NCBI GenBank assembly: GCA_964440935.1
Contig: CAYTTY010000038.1
Location: 1 to 40,324, forward strand
Direction: 5' to 3'
Length of the DNA stretch: 40,324 nucleotides
DNA from: WJJR01 sp964440935
GTDB taxonomy: Bacteria > Zixibacteria > MSB-5A5 > WJJR01
Numbering within the stretch: the stretch's first letter is position 1; each line of letters starts with the position of its first letter. This document shows, one piece after another, positions 16,049-23,265 of this stretch. The position numbers were made by a program, and so were the translations under genes. The notes beneath the pieces were generated by a model that saw nothing but the letters and a program-made list of their open reading frames with translations, did no database searches and was not told the DNA's origin.

Positions 16049-17350
16049 CTATTCTTCAGGCAGTGTCGGTTTCTCAGCCTGCGTCAGCAGACTCTCCAGC
16101 ACATCACGGTGGACCGTGTAGCAGAGCATCTTCAAACGCACATAGTCATCGCGCATGAAGGAGTATCCCTCGTGCTTGCCCCAGCGCGCGCTGCGTCCCG
16201 AATCTTTGATCAGGAACCAGTCGCGGCCGTCGATTTCCGTGTAGCCGACCAGATGCACACCGTGATCGTCGGTGGTGGTGTGATTGTAGAAGCGGAACTC
16301 GCGTGAGTGCTGATTGATGTACTCCTGCGGCATATCGAAATCGGGTACAACCGAGAGGTCCTGCTTACCGTACCAGCCCGGTTCGGAAACGTCGCCACCC
16401 AATTCGACCGAGTAACCCTGCGCAATGGCCGAGCGAATGGCGCCGTGGAATTCATCCAAGGGCAGGTTGTAGTAGGTGCTGTCGTGCCACCAATTGTCGC
16501 GTACCTCGAAGGGGCCATATGTGTAAAACGGGAACGACAGTGTCGAAACCACATCAACGAAATCGTCCAGTTTCAGCTTCAGCATTTGATCGACAAACTC
16601 AAGCGGTGTGTATTCGGTGCCCTCGTACATGAACTCTGTTGGCGGGGTACCAAGGTGCTCGTTCAAGATGAGCCGGATATGGTCCAGCGCCGCCTCTTCG
16701 TCCCAGTAGTTATTTTCTTTGCAGAATTGGAGGAACTGGTAAATCTGTTTGGACATCGCGCTGTGGTCGTGTCGTTCGACACCGGGTTGCAAGCCGGTGT
16801 AGACGTCATAGGGAACAGCGCCGTACTCCTTCATCACTTCGATTAGGGCATTTGCTTCGGAGCCCTGTCCACACCAGCCTTGCCCGCGTTCGCGGATGTA
16901 ATGCCGGGCTTTGCGGAGGTATTCGTAGTAGACTGTATGCATCTCGGAGAGCTTGATCTTCTGTCCGGTCTGGCGGAATACCTCGGACTCGATGAAGGAG
17001 GTTGATGAGAATGACCAACAGGTGCCGGTGGCGTATTGCGCCTGCGGGGGGAAATGGAAGACCGATTCGAAATCATCGGGCGACTGAGGCGCGGGAATGC
17101 CACTGACATCGAAGCGCAGTTCCCGTTTGGCTTCCTTGGCGGCTTCCTTTTCCTCTTTCTGACGCTTACGAATCGCCGAGGTGAGGCTGTCCTGGATGGC
17201 TTCGAGCGAATCGGTCCGCTCTTCCATCTCTTCGAGCACGGGATCATAAAACTTCGGGTGGTATTCGACCGTGTCGCTTCGGGCCAGCGCCGTCACGTCG
17301 ATGCCACCGATGACGATGAGAGCCAGAACACAAATCATCGCGGTGCGCAT
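16049..17350 (-). CDS. Secreted C1-family (bleomycin hydrolase-like) cysteine peptidase
   Basis: A 433-residue papain-fold peptidase. A signal peptide (MRTAMICVLALIVIGG, cleavage near Ala23) suggests export to the periplasm or beyond. A charged coiled region (about 40-78) precedes the catalytic domain. The oxyanion Gln105 and nucleophile Cys111 lie in AQYATGTCWSFSS; His363 is in DDHGVHLVGY. The position usually held by Asn in KNSWG is Asp383 (LIKDSGRSARWG), a notable change. The long insertions resemble bacterial aminopeptidase C-like proteins, so peptide trimming is the likely role. The start has GAGAGGA 5 bases upstream. It is convergent with the POT transporter. Confidence 0.85.
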   Translation of the reverse strand: MRTAMICVLALIVIGGIDVTALARSDTVEYHPKFYDPVLEEMEERTDSLEAIQDSLTSAIRKRQKEEKEAAKEAKRELRFDVSGIPAPQSPDDFESVFHFPPQAQYATGTCWSFSSTSFIESEVFRQTGQKIKLSEMHTVYYEYLRKARHYIRERGQGWCGQGSEANALIEVMKEYGAVPYDVYTGLQPGVERHDHSAMSKQIYQFLQFCKENNYWDEEAALDHIRLILNEHLGTPPTEFMYEGTEYTPLEFVDQMLKLKLDDFVDVVSTLSFPFYTYGPFEVRDNWWHDSTYYNLPLDEFHGAIRSAIAQGYSVELGGDVSEPGWYGKQDLSVVPDFDMPQEYINQHSREFRFYNHTTTDDHGVHLVGYTEIDGRDWFLIKDSGRSARWGKHEGYSFMRDDYVRLKMLCYTVHRDVLESLLTQAEKPTLPEE

Positions 17351-17732
17351 GGTGGTCCTCTCTTGGGGCGGATGGTTATCACAAACTTCGATGAAAACAC
17401 CGCCCCCGATCCGTTCAGGATCAACAAGGAAGATGAATGTGATGACAAAATTGGTAGCCGGTCTCCACGCTCATGTCGCGCGAGGCGTCAAATGACGCCT
17501 CGCTGGCGTTGCTGTTCCTCTGCAGCGTGCGGCTCTAACACAAGCTTCAGTTATTCAATGTCTTACACGATTACGGTGGGTTCGGTACCCGTAGCAGATT
17601 GTTTCAGTTTCGCCATTGCGGCCCTGACGAACGTACGTATATTGATGGAGGGAGAGGTAGACCAACACTTAATCGAATTTAATTGTTGTTGTTGAATGAT
17701 AACATTTTACGCGAGACGATGGGAGGATTTCG
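17351..17732. other. Intergenic region before rnpB
   Basis: No gene is supported in this stretch between the divergent peptidase gene and rnpB. It contains a perfect 10-bp palindrome (GCGAGGCGTC against GACGCCTCGC, loop AAAT) at 17480-17503, and an AT-rich segment at about 17670-17710 that probably holds the rnpB promoter. No clean -35/-10 pair with normal spacing stands out. Confidence 0.45.
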
Positions 17733-18172
17733 AACCGGTGGGTTGGCGGCCGCGTGAGTGCAAACGGCCCTATAGGCCGCCGCGCTCATGAGGAAAGTCC
17801 GGGCTCCAGAGAGCAGGGTGCCTCCTAACGGGAGGGCGGAGCAATCCGACGGACAGTGCAACAGAAAACAACCGTTCGCCTCGGCGAATAAGGGTGAAAA
17901 GGTGGTGTAAGAGACCACCGGCGTGCCCGGTGACGGGCGCGGCCGTGTAAACCCCACCCGGAGCAAGGCCAAGCAGGGAAGAGAGGTGGCTCGCCTCGTC
18001 TGATTCCCGGGTAGGCTGCATTGATCCCGCTGGTGACAGCGGGACCAGATCAATGGTCGTCGACCCTGCGTAGCTTTAGCGAAGTAGGACTGCGCTGCTC
18101 GATCTCACGCGGCACACCCTGCTTCGCTACAGCTACGCAGGATGACAGAACCCGGCTTATCGCCCACCGGTA
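17733..18172 (+). ncRNA. rnpB: RNase P RNA, bacterial class A
   Basis: The catalytic RNA that trims tRNA 5' ends. The conserved core is plain: GAGGAAAGTCCGGGCTCC, then AGGGTGCC, AGTGCAACAGAAA, AAGGGTGAAAAGGTG, GTAAACCCCACCCGGAGCAA, GGGTAGGCTGC, CCAGATCAATGGTCGTC and finally ACAGAACCCGGCTTATCG. Helix P1 pairs ACCGGTGGG (17734-17742) perfectly with CCCACCGGT (18163-18171), which fixes both ends. P4 pairs AAGTCCGG with CCGGCTT. The RNA is about 440 bases, longer than usual, because an extra hairpin of about 78 bases sits between the P2 3' strand and the ACAGAA of J2/4 (18064-18141). recJ begins about 30 bases after P1. Confidence 0.95.
18064..18141. repeat. Palindromic insertion within rnpB
   Basis: The ends are perfect inverted repeats: CCTGCGTAGCT (18064-18074) and AGCTACGCAGG (18131-18141). 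Inside, TAGCGAAGTAGG pairs with CCTGCTTCGCTA with one mismatch. The unit therefore folds on itself as one long hairpin. It lies where other class A RNAs have only a few bases between P2 and the conserved ACAGAA, so it looks like an inserted palindromic repeat tolerated within a structured RNA. Confidence 0.75.
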
Positions 18173-18204
18173 TCTCATACTCTCATCAGTCCAACAGGGG
18201 GGTT

Positions 18205-19959
18205 GTGCCATCAGCAACCAGTAGTGCCACAGCCGATCCGGCCAACAAGGGTCGTCGCCCAGTGCAGTGGGTACTGGCCGACGCGCCCGATCCGGTGCGG
18301 GTCCGATCGCTGTCGGAGCAGCTTGCTATGCCCGAAGCGATCGTCCGGATCCTGCTCGCCCGTGGGCTGGAGGATCCCGCTCGCATTGAGCGGTTCCTCA
18401 ATCCGAAGATGTCGGAGTTGTTCGATCCCTTTGAACTGGACGGGATGCGGGCGGCGGTCGACCGTCTGATCCTTGCGCTCCAGCGGCGTGAGAAGATCAT
18501 GGTGTACGGTGACTATGACGTCGACGGGATCACCTCGACGGCGCTGATGTTTCTGGTGCTCAACCGTCTCGGCGCCGACGTCGACTACTACCTGCCCAAC
18601 CGCCTGGTGGAGGGGTATGGCCTGTCGAATGACGGGATCGACCATGCGCACAACTCGGGCGCGACGCTGATCCTGACGGTTGATTGCGGGATTACGGCGA
18701 TCGAGGAGGTGGAGTACGCGCGGTCGCTCGGAATCGAGGTTGTCATCACCGATCATCACGAGCCGGCGTCGAACGTTCCCGATTCGGTGACCATTGTCAA
18801 TCCGAAGATCGGTCCGCCCGAGGGTCCCGGTAATGAACTGGCCGGTGTCGGTGTCGCGTTCAAAGTGGCGCAGGCATTGTACCGTACGCTCGGCCAAAAT
18901 GAAAGCGAACTCGAAGAACATCTTGATATCGTGGCGCTTGGTACGACGGCCGATATCGTACCGTTGATCGATGAAAACCGTACGCTGACTCGTTTCGGTC
19001 TCAAGCAACTTGAGCGCACGACGAAGCCCGGTTTGAAATCGCTGTGCTTTGTGTCAAATTTGATGGGCCGGACGATCAGTACCGGGCAGATCGTGTTCAT
19101 CCTGGCGCCGCGTATCAATGCGGTCGGACGGTTGGGGCAGGCCGATCTGGCGATCAAGTTGCTGTCGACCCGCGATGACCGTCACGCATCGGAGTTGGCG
19201 CGCGCACTCGACCGGGAGAACCGCACACGCAAATCGCTCGACGAAGGGACGCTCAACGAAGCGCTGGCGCAGATGAAATCGAAGTGCGACCTGGCCAATG
19301 ACCGTGCGATTGTGTTGCACTCGGCCGAGTGGCACCAGGGCGTGATCGGGATTGTGGCATCGCGGTTGGTCGAGCGCTACCACCTGCCGACGGTGATGAT
19401 TGCGGTCGACGGCGACGAGGGCAAAGGCTCGGCGCGGTCGATCCCGACGTTCCACATTTACGAAGCGTTGCGCGAATGCGAGGATCTCATTCTCCGGTTT
19501 GGCGGACATAAGTACGCGGCCGGACTCTCGATTCACAAAGACAAGATTCCCGAGTTTGTTGAGCGGTTCAAGCAGGTGGCACGGGAAAAGCTGACCGAGG
19601 ATGACCTGACGCCGAAACTGAACATCGACAGCTATCTCGATCTCAACGATCTCACCGAGAGTTTCCTTGATCACCTCGAACGGTTCTCGCCATTCGGCCC
19701 GCAAAACAGCCGTCCGATTTTCATGTCGGCGAATTTGCAGGTGTCGGGCAGTCCGTTTATTGTCGGCACCAATCATCTGAAGATGAAAGTCACCAAGGGC
19801 GGCCGCGTGTTTGACTGCATCGGCTTCAACATGGGCGACCGCGCCAAGCCATTGCTTGATCATAATGGATCGATCGACTTGGTGTATGTCCCGGAACGCA
19901 ACTTCTGGAACGGGCAATTGCGCTTGCAGTTGCGGATCAAGGATTTTGCGTTGACGTAG
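18205..19959 (+). CDS. recJ: Single-stranded-DNA exonuclease RecJ
   Basis: A 584-residue 5'-3' single-strand DNA exonuclease of the DHH family, used in recombination and mismatch repair. The catalytic motifs are DYDVDGITSTALM (Asp103, Asp105, Asp107), VDCGIT, ITDHHEP (Asp183, His184, His185) and LDIVALGTTADIVPL. The DHHA1 domain has WHQGVIGIVASRLVERY, KGSARS and RFGGHKYAAGLSI. A C-terminal OB-like domain completes the protein. I chose GTG 18205, which has AGGGG upstream; an in-frame ATG at 18142 lies inside the 3' end of rnpB and would add 21 residues without family similarity. Confidence 0.95.
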   Translation: MPSATSSATADPANKGRRPVQWVLADAPDPVRVRSLSEQLAMPEAIVRILLARGLEDPARIERFLNPKMSELFDPFELDGMRAAVDRLILALQRREKIMVYGDYDVDGITSTALMFLVLNRLGADVDYYLPNRLVEGYGLSNDGIDHAHNSGATLILTVDCGITAIEEVEYARSLGIEVVITDHHEPASNVPDSVTIVNPKIGPPEGPGNELAGVGVAFKVAQALYRTLGQNESELEEHLDIVALGTTADIVPLIDENRTLTRFGLKQLERTTKPGLKSLCFVSNLMGRTISTGQIVFILAPRINAVGRLGQADLAIKLLSTRDDRHASELARALDRENRTRKSLDEGTLNEALAQMKSKCDLANDRAIVLHSAEWHQGVIGIVASRLVERYHLPTVMIAVDGDEGKGSARSIPTFHIYEALRECEDLILRFGGHKYAAGLSIHKDKIPEFVERFKQVAREKLTEDDLTPKLNIDSYLDLNDLTESFLDHLERFSPFGPQNSRPIFMSANLQVSGSPFIVGTNHLKMKVTKGGRVFDCIGFNMGDRAKPLLDHNGSIDLVYVPERNFWNGQLRLQLRIKDFALT

Positions 19960-19988
19960 CGGATTTCAAAATCGGATGTATTACTCGT

Positions 19989-20035
19989 AGGGGCGTATTG
20001 TTTATACTGAGCGAAGCCGAAGTGCATACGCCCCT
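19989..20035. repeat. AGGGGCGTAT palindrome with shared loop cassette
   Basis: AGGGGCGTAT and ATACGCCCCT form a perfect 10-bp stem. The loop contains GTTTATACTGAGCGAAGCCG, very like the loops at 14361-14405, 39932-39976 and 39978-40021, although the stems differ. It could also act as a weak terminator for recJ, but only TTTGTG follows. Confidence 0.65.
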
Positions 20036-20065
20036 TTGTGTTTGGGAATCATGAGTGACGTGGTA

Positions 20066-20120
20066 GTGCCTCACAGCTCTGTTTACAGTGAGCTTGTCAA
20101 ATTGCTGTGAGATCGTTGCC
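20066..20120 (+). repeat. CTCACAG palindrome, long-loop form
   Basis: A GTGCCTCACAG arm and a CTGTGAGATCG arm surround a loop with GTTTACAGTGAGCTTGTC. It aligns with the minus-strand copy at 181-236 and, minus the loop, with 23018-23049. Confidence 0.65.
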
Positions 20121-20257
20121 GCGTGTTGAAAAATTCGCTTGCTGGCATCACCTGAGATTTTGGGAGCGAGGCTCCTGCCGAGCCGTCGTGTGGAACATGC
20201 AGTTGCGGCTCGCCGGGGGGCTCGCCCGAAGGTTGTGATTCTCGGGGCTTTTCAATA
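20121..20257 (+). mobile_element. Degenerate MITE-like copy
   Basis: It begins GCGTGTTGAAAAA and ends GGGGCTTTTCAATA, an imperfect version of the terminal inverted repeats of the element at 37806-37960. Interior blocks are shared too: ATCACCTGAGA, GAGCCGTCGTGTGGAACATG, TTGCGGCTCGCCGG and TGATTCTCGGGG. There is no open frame of note and no clear target duplication, so this looks like an older, decayed copy. Confidence 0.7.
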
Positions 20258-20267
20258 GGCCGCTGAA

Positions 20268-20317
20268 GGCCCGTGGCACCCTGATTCAAACGGAAAAGAT
20301 CTATGACAACCGCCCTA
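20268..20317 (+). repeat. Dispersed repeat R1, short form
   Basis: The GGCCCGTGGCACCCTGAT start and TGACAACCGCCCTA end match the copies at 5-56 and 27669-27719. It directly follows a MITE-like copy. The same order (MITE-like unit then R1) is seen on the minus strand at 40324-40188. Confidence 0.7.
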
Positions 20318-20488
20318 AGACGCCAGGACAACACGGCCCGCTGTGCACGGGATTGAACACGGCTTCGCCCGGCGGCGTTTCAGGTGCTGCCGGGCAATTG
20401 AGGAAAACCGCTTGAATTCCACGGAACACACCCGTCATGATCCCCTGATGAAAAACACTCTCGCATCACAACCGCAGGAGAACTATGG

Positions 20489-21370
20489 GTGAGTCACTCT
20501 GAGCTTGAAGCACTGTTCACAAAGATTTGCAAGAAGAAACCAAGCCCAAGCGAGTGGCGGGCGTTTCAGAATCATGCAAACCGAGACGCCGTGATTGAGT
20601 TTCTTACCGGCAAGCTCAGTGAATACCTGACAGTGACACGCTCGGTAACCCAATGGTCGTCCCGTTTCGACTGGGGCGCGGTCAACGCCTGCCGTCTCTT
20701 GGGCGAATGTAACGCGGCGGTGGCGGCCCCGGTGATGATCGAGATTCTCGACGACGTAATAGACGAGTATCTGGCGTACATCTACAATGCCGTGACAATC
20801 GCGCTTGAGGGCATGGGGCCTGCGGGCCTGGAGCCGGCCTGGCAGCGTTTTGAGCGGGACCGGGACAACCCCGAGCATGGTTTCGTCTGGCTCTCTGTTC
20901 TGGCTAGTTTGGGCGTGCGGGATGAAAGGATCCCACCGGCGTTGCGCTCGTTTATGAATATCGACCCCGCGCAGGCGATGATGCTAATGGGTGACTACGG
21001 CGATCCCGCTTTGCTGCCCGATGTGCAGCGTGCCGTCGAGTACCTCGCCCGTCAGTTCAGAACCGAGGGCATCGATGCCCTGGCGGTCGGCATGCGGCTG
21101 ACCGATCCGCGGGTCAACCAGTATATCGAGGGACGCGAATCACTCATTCTGTTGCGTGATGGAATACCGCATCGTGATCCATCAATGCGTGCCAAAGTCG
21201 AAGCGCTCGACCGTCAGTTGCTGCCGCATTCGGCGTTCGAGGTCTACGATCCGTCCCGTCCTTCCGCCGAAGTGATGGTGGCGAAGGCCATGGGCCGCAA
21301 GATCGGCCGCAATGATCCCTGCCCCTGTGGCAGCGGCAAAAAGTACAAGCGCTGTTGCGAGAGGCTGTAA
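20489..21370 (+). CDS. SEC-C zinc-binding motif protein with HEAT-like helices
   Basis: A 293-residue protein. The C-terminal 22 residues are a textbook SEC-C zinc motif (RNDPCPCGSGKKYKRCC), the same element found at the end of SecA and in many unrelated proteins, where it mediates binding to SecB, ribosomes or other partners. The rest is helical, with repeated segments such as AAVAAPVMIEILDDV and DPALLPDVQRAVEYL that resemble HEAT-like repeats. The GTG start has AGGAG 8 bases upstream; the ATG 4 bases before it is out of frame. It stands alone between two repeat-filled gaps. The partner and function are unknown. Confidence 0.75.
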   Translation: MSHSELEALFTKICKKKPSPSEWRAFQNHANRDAVIEFLTGKLSEYLTVTRSVTQWSSRFDWGAVNACRLLGECNAAVAAPVMIEILDDVIDEYLAYIYNAVTIALEGMGPAGLEPAWQRFERDRDNPEHGFVWLSVLASLGVRDERIPPALRSFMNIDPAQAMMLMGDYGDPALLPDVQRAVEYLARQFRTEGIDALAVGMRLTDPRVNQYIEGRESLILLRDGIPHRDPSMRAKVEALDRQLLPHSAFEVYDPSRPSAEVMVAKAMGRKIGRNDPCPCGSGKKYKRCCERL

Positions 21371-21796
21371 TGCCCAGTTCAAAGGGTCCCTCTGTTACCA
21401 TTCGCTCACTTGAGCGCTGCCCGGGTGCCCCGCAGCTCTGCTGTGGGATGGCCTCGATTAGCGAACAATCCAATCAAACGAACACTCGTGAATCGTTCAA
21501 GAAACATCCTACCGACCTTGGTGCCAACCGTAGCTGGCCAACGCCATTCACAAACCAGATCTGTGGGGCACCCGGCGCTGGGCTCACGTTGTGACGGTAT
21601 TGTGAGAGTCGAGGTGACTAAAGTAAACCCCGACGAGGGCGTCAGGGGCACCCCGGCAGAGCAGTATCAGGGCTTGCCCAACTCACATTTCCGCAAGAAG
21701 TGATTGCCCGGCCAGAACGGCGTTTGTTAACTAAGGTTTTCCGAGTTTCTATGCTGTCATTCCCGCGAAAGCGGGAATCCATTTTCATGGCCAGTC
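21371..21796. other. Gene-free region with repeats
   Basis: No gene is supported. It holds a CCCGCAG/CTGTGGG palindrome (21424-21449), half of a direct-repeat pair (21611-21657), a segment at about 21665-21700 whose reverse complement resembles 23130-23160 (GTGAGTTGGGCAAGCCCTGA type), and the left inverted repeat of the GIY-YIG unit (21753-21785). The frames open here read through repeats and have no family similarity. Confidence 0.55.
21611..21657 (+). repeat. Left direct repeat flanking the GIY-YIG unit
   Basis: This 47-base segment (GAGGTGACTAAAGTAAACCC, then GCGTCAGGGGCACC) matches 22149-22194 with seven mismatches and one gap. The two copies lie on either side of the GIY-YIG cassette in the same orientation. 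The GACG...CGTCAGGGGC core also occurs at 23158-23180. Confidence 0.7.
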
Positions 21797-22124
21797 ATGG
21801 GCAAATCATACTACGTTTACATCCTCGCCAGTAAACCGCGAGGAACTCTCTATATCGGGGTGACCAACGATCTGGTTGCTCGAGTGTGGCAGCACAAGGA
21901 CGGTAGAGTGCCCGGTTTCACGCGACGTTACGGAGTGAATCTTCTTGTGTGGTTTGACGAGACAAACGACGTGTCGTCTGCGATACAGCGCGAGAAGCAG
22001 ATTAAGAAGTGGCGTCGATTGTGGAAAATACAATTGATCGAGAAAACCAACCCAGAATGGCATGATTTGTCGACCGATTGGTATGAGAGTAAAAATGGAT
22101 TCCCGCTTTCGCGGGAATGACAGC
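21753..22124 (+). mobile_element. GIY-YIG gene enclosed by perfect 33-bp inverted repeats
   Basis: The left end (21753-21785) and right end (22092-22124) are exact reverse complements over 33 bases. Each end is itself a palindrome with core TTCCCGC-GAAA-GCGGGAA. The only gene inside is the GIY-YIG nuclease, whose last nine codons and stop lie within the right repeat. The unit looks like a compact cassette of palindrome, nuclease gene, palindrome. Mobility is inferred from the architecture and from the direct repeats at 21611-21657 and 22149-22194; no target duplication next to the 33-bp ends is apparent. Confidence 0.6.
21797..22120 (+). CDS. GIY-YIG nuclease domain protein
   Basis: A 107-residue single-domain GIY-YIG nuclease. 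The motif is YVYIL (residues 6-10) and LYIGVTN (18-24), followed by LVARVWQHK with the catalytic Arg29, and QREKQIKKWRR with Glu66 as the metal ligand. This is the size and form of solo YhbQ/UPF0213-type proteins, whose targets are mostly unknown. The C-terminal residues (KNGFPLSRE) are encoded by the right inverted repeat, so the tail is repeat-derived. The start ATG lies 11 bases after the left repeat, with no strong ribosome site. The gene may serve the repeats around it, which is inference. Confidence 0.88.
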   Translation: MGKSYYVYILASKPRGTLYIGVTNDLVARVWQHKDGRVPGFTRRYGVNLLVWFDETNDVSSAIQREKQIKKWRRLWKIQLIEKTNPEWHDLSTDWYESKNGFPLSRE

Positions 22125-22148
22125 GAAAGGGGACACCCAGCGAGGGTG

Positions 22149-22194
22149 GAGGTAATTAAGGTAAACCCAGACGGGAGCGTCAGGGGCATCCGGC
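22149..22194 (+). repeat. Right direct repeat flanking the GIY-YIG unit
   Basis: The partner of 21611-21657, in the same orientation and about 83 percent identical by eye, beginning 24 bases after the end of the inverted-repeat cassette. Confidence 0.7.
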
Positions 22195-22205
22195 TCAAGG
22201 TTAAT

Positions 22206-22778
22206 TTAGGGTTTTAAGTGGCTCCTGCACAACTCGACAAGTTCCAAAATATCCGCGAATTCGGATGCATCAAAAGCAAATCCAGGGTTGGAATTGTATT
22301 CAATTAGTTGTACGGCTCCTTTCCATTGATTGTCGGACCAGTAGTAACCAATACTGAAGCCGCCTCGCGACTTAAAAGTAACTTCTGTAAGGGTGTTAGG
22401 TCTCGTCGGCACAACCTTCTCCTTAATGTAGCGTATCGCAGTTTGCAAAGAGGCAACTTCGTCGATATCCAAAATGGCAACTTGCGTCCCATCTCTGTAC
22501 GAATGGATGCGCGTAAGCCGCATTGCGCGAACCGTATCTTCTGTAATGAGATCAACAACTGTCGCCGCCTGAATTTTGACCTTGCTGGGAATCCCCTGAG
22601 ATTCGCCAAACCTGCCGATTTCGACATATTGCTTTTGGATGAGAGTACCATCCTGTGAAGAGAAGTCTTCAAAACCCGTGGCATAGGGGATTCCGTACTC
22701 AGATTGGCCTATTGCTATGCTGGCCTGGCTTAGTACAACCATGGCGACAGTACACAGTATTGCAGCTCGCAACCTCAT
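22206..22778 (-). CDS. Secreted hypothetical protein
   Basis: A 190-residue protein I do not recognise. It has a clear signal peptide (MRLRAAILCTVAMVVLSQA, cleavage near residue 24), so it should be exported. The mature part is mixed alpha/beta with no cysteine pairs or catalytic motif that I can name. It contains FEDFSSQDG, DIDEVASLQTAIRYI, FKSRGGFSIGYYW and a C-terminal helix EFADILELVELCRSH. The start is fixed by GAGGAG 7 bases upstream of the ATG complement at 22778; the frame is open further upstream but through repeats. It is flanked on both sides by repeat-rich DNA. A lower G+C feel than its neighbours hints at transfer, which is only an impression. Confidence 0.75.
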   Translation of the reverse strand: MRLRAAILCTVAMVVLSQASIAIGQSEYGIPYATGFEDFSSQDGTLIQKQYVEIGRFGESQGIPSKVKIQAATVVDLITEDTVRAMRLTRIHSYRDGTQVAILDIDEVASLQTAIRYIKEKVVPTRPNTLTEVTFKSRGGFSIGYYWSDNQWKGAVQLIEYNSNPGFAFDASEFADILELVELCRSHLKP

Positions 22779-22971
22779 CACACACTCCTCAGCTATCGTA
22801 CGACCAACACTCGTGCAATTGTGTCCAACCCGTGTGCCACTGTACCGCTTGTCATGAGCTTGTCGAATGATGGTCAGTGGTGCGTTTACGGGAAACTCCA
22901 ACTGTGACGTCTCCGGCGATTCTTTCGGTTGGGATGCGATTCCATCTGACACTACGAGCAAGCTCGTGCCC

Positions 22972-22991
22972 CCACTGACCAAGGTCAGTGG
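22972..22991. repeat. CCACTGACC palindrome (intact target of the MITE)
   Basis: CCACTGACC and GGTCAGTGG pair perfectly with a 2-base loop, followed by CACC. The same repeat at 37795-37975 is split by the MITE-like element. This intact copy shows what the empty site looked like. Confidence 0.75.
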
Positions 22992-23017
22992 CACCCGGCA
23001 CCCGGCGGCATTTTGGG

Positions 23018-23049
23018 GTGCCTCACAGCTCTGCTGTGAGATCGTTACC
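23018..23049 (+). repeat. CTCACAG palindrome, short-loop form
   Basis: GTGCCTCACAG, a minimal CTCTG loop, then CTGTGAGATCGTTACC. It aligns with 20066-20120 and 181-236 after removal of their 22-23 base loops. Confidence 0.65.
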
Positions 23050-23265
23050 GTAACTGGGCTGGGTCCCATGCCGCGAACACTCCGACGGTTGAGTTCCCAC
23101 AGTAGAACTGTGGGGCACCGGGCAGGCACTTTTTGCATTTGATGTGAGTTAGGCAGGCCCTGACGAGGGCGTCAGGGGCACTCCGGGAAGGAGTTGATCG
23201 AAGTCGTTGTCAGTCGGCCCAATCCCTCTCTTGCGTCGGGGAGCGAACTGCTCGATAATGGCCCC

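Larger units (their letters stand above)
19960..20488. other. Gene-free region packed with repeats
   Basis: No gene is supported here. In order it holds an AGGGGCGTAT palindrome (19989-20035), a CTCACAG palindrome with long loop (20066-20120), a degenerate MITE-like copy (20121-20257), an R1 short copy (20268-20317) and a GCCCGGCGGC/GCTGCCGGGC hairpin (20367-20395). The units abut with almost no sequence between them. Confidence 0.7.
22779..23265. other. Gene-free region with palindromes
   Basis: No gene is supported. It holds ACGAGC/GCTCGT (about 22955-22967), CCACTGACC-AA-GGTCAGTGG (22972-22991), CTCACAG-CTCTG-CTGTGAG (23018-23049), a CCCACAG/CTGTGGG palindrome (about 23098-23119) and CCCTGACG-AGGG-CGTCAGGG (23158-23177). 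An in-frame TTG at 23194 could extend the next gene but abuts its only ribosome-site-like sequence. Confidence 0.55.

Noticed and set aside
18211..19008. Minus-strand open frame opposite recJ
   Set aside because: The plus strand is clearly RecJ with all motifs; the antisense product has no recognisable domain.
22779..23138. Long N-terminal extension of the secreted hypothetical protein
   Set aside because: The upstream frame passes through palindromes, and the internal start has both a signal peptide and GAGGAG in the right place.
20041..23265. Possible CRISPR array, given the many repeats
   Set aside because: The repeats belong to several families, vary in length and spacing, and there are no regular spacers or cas genes.
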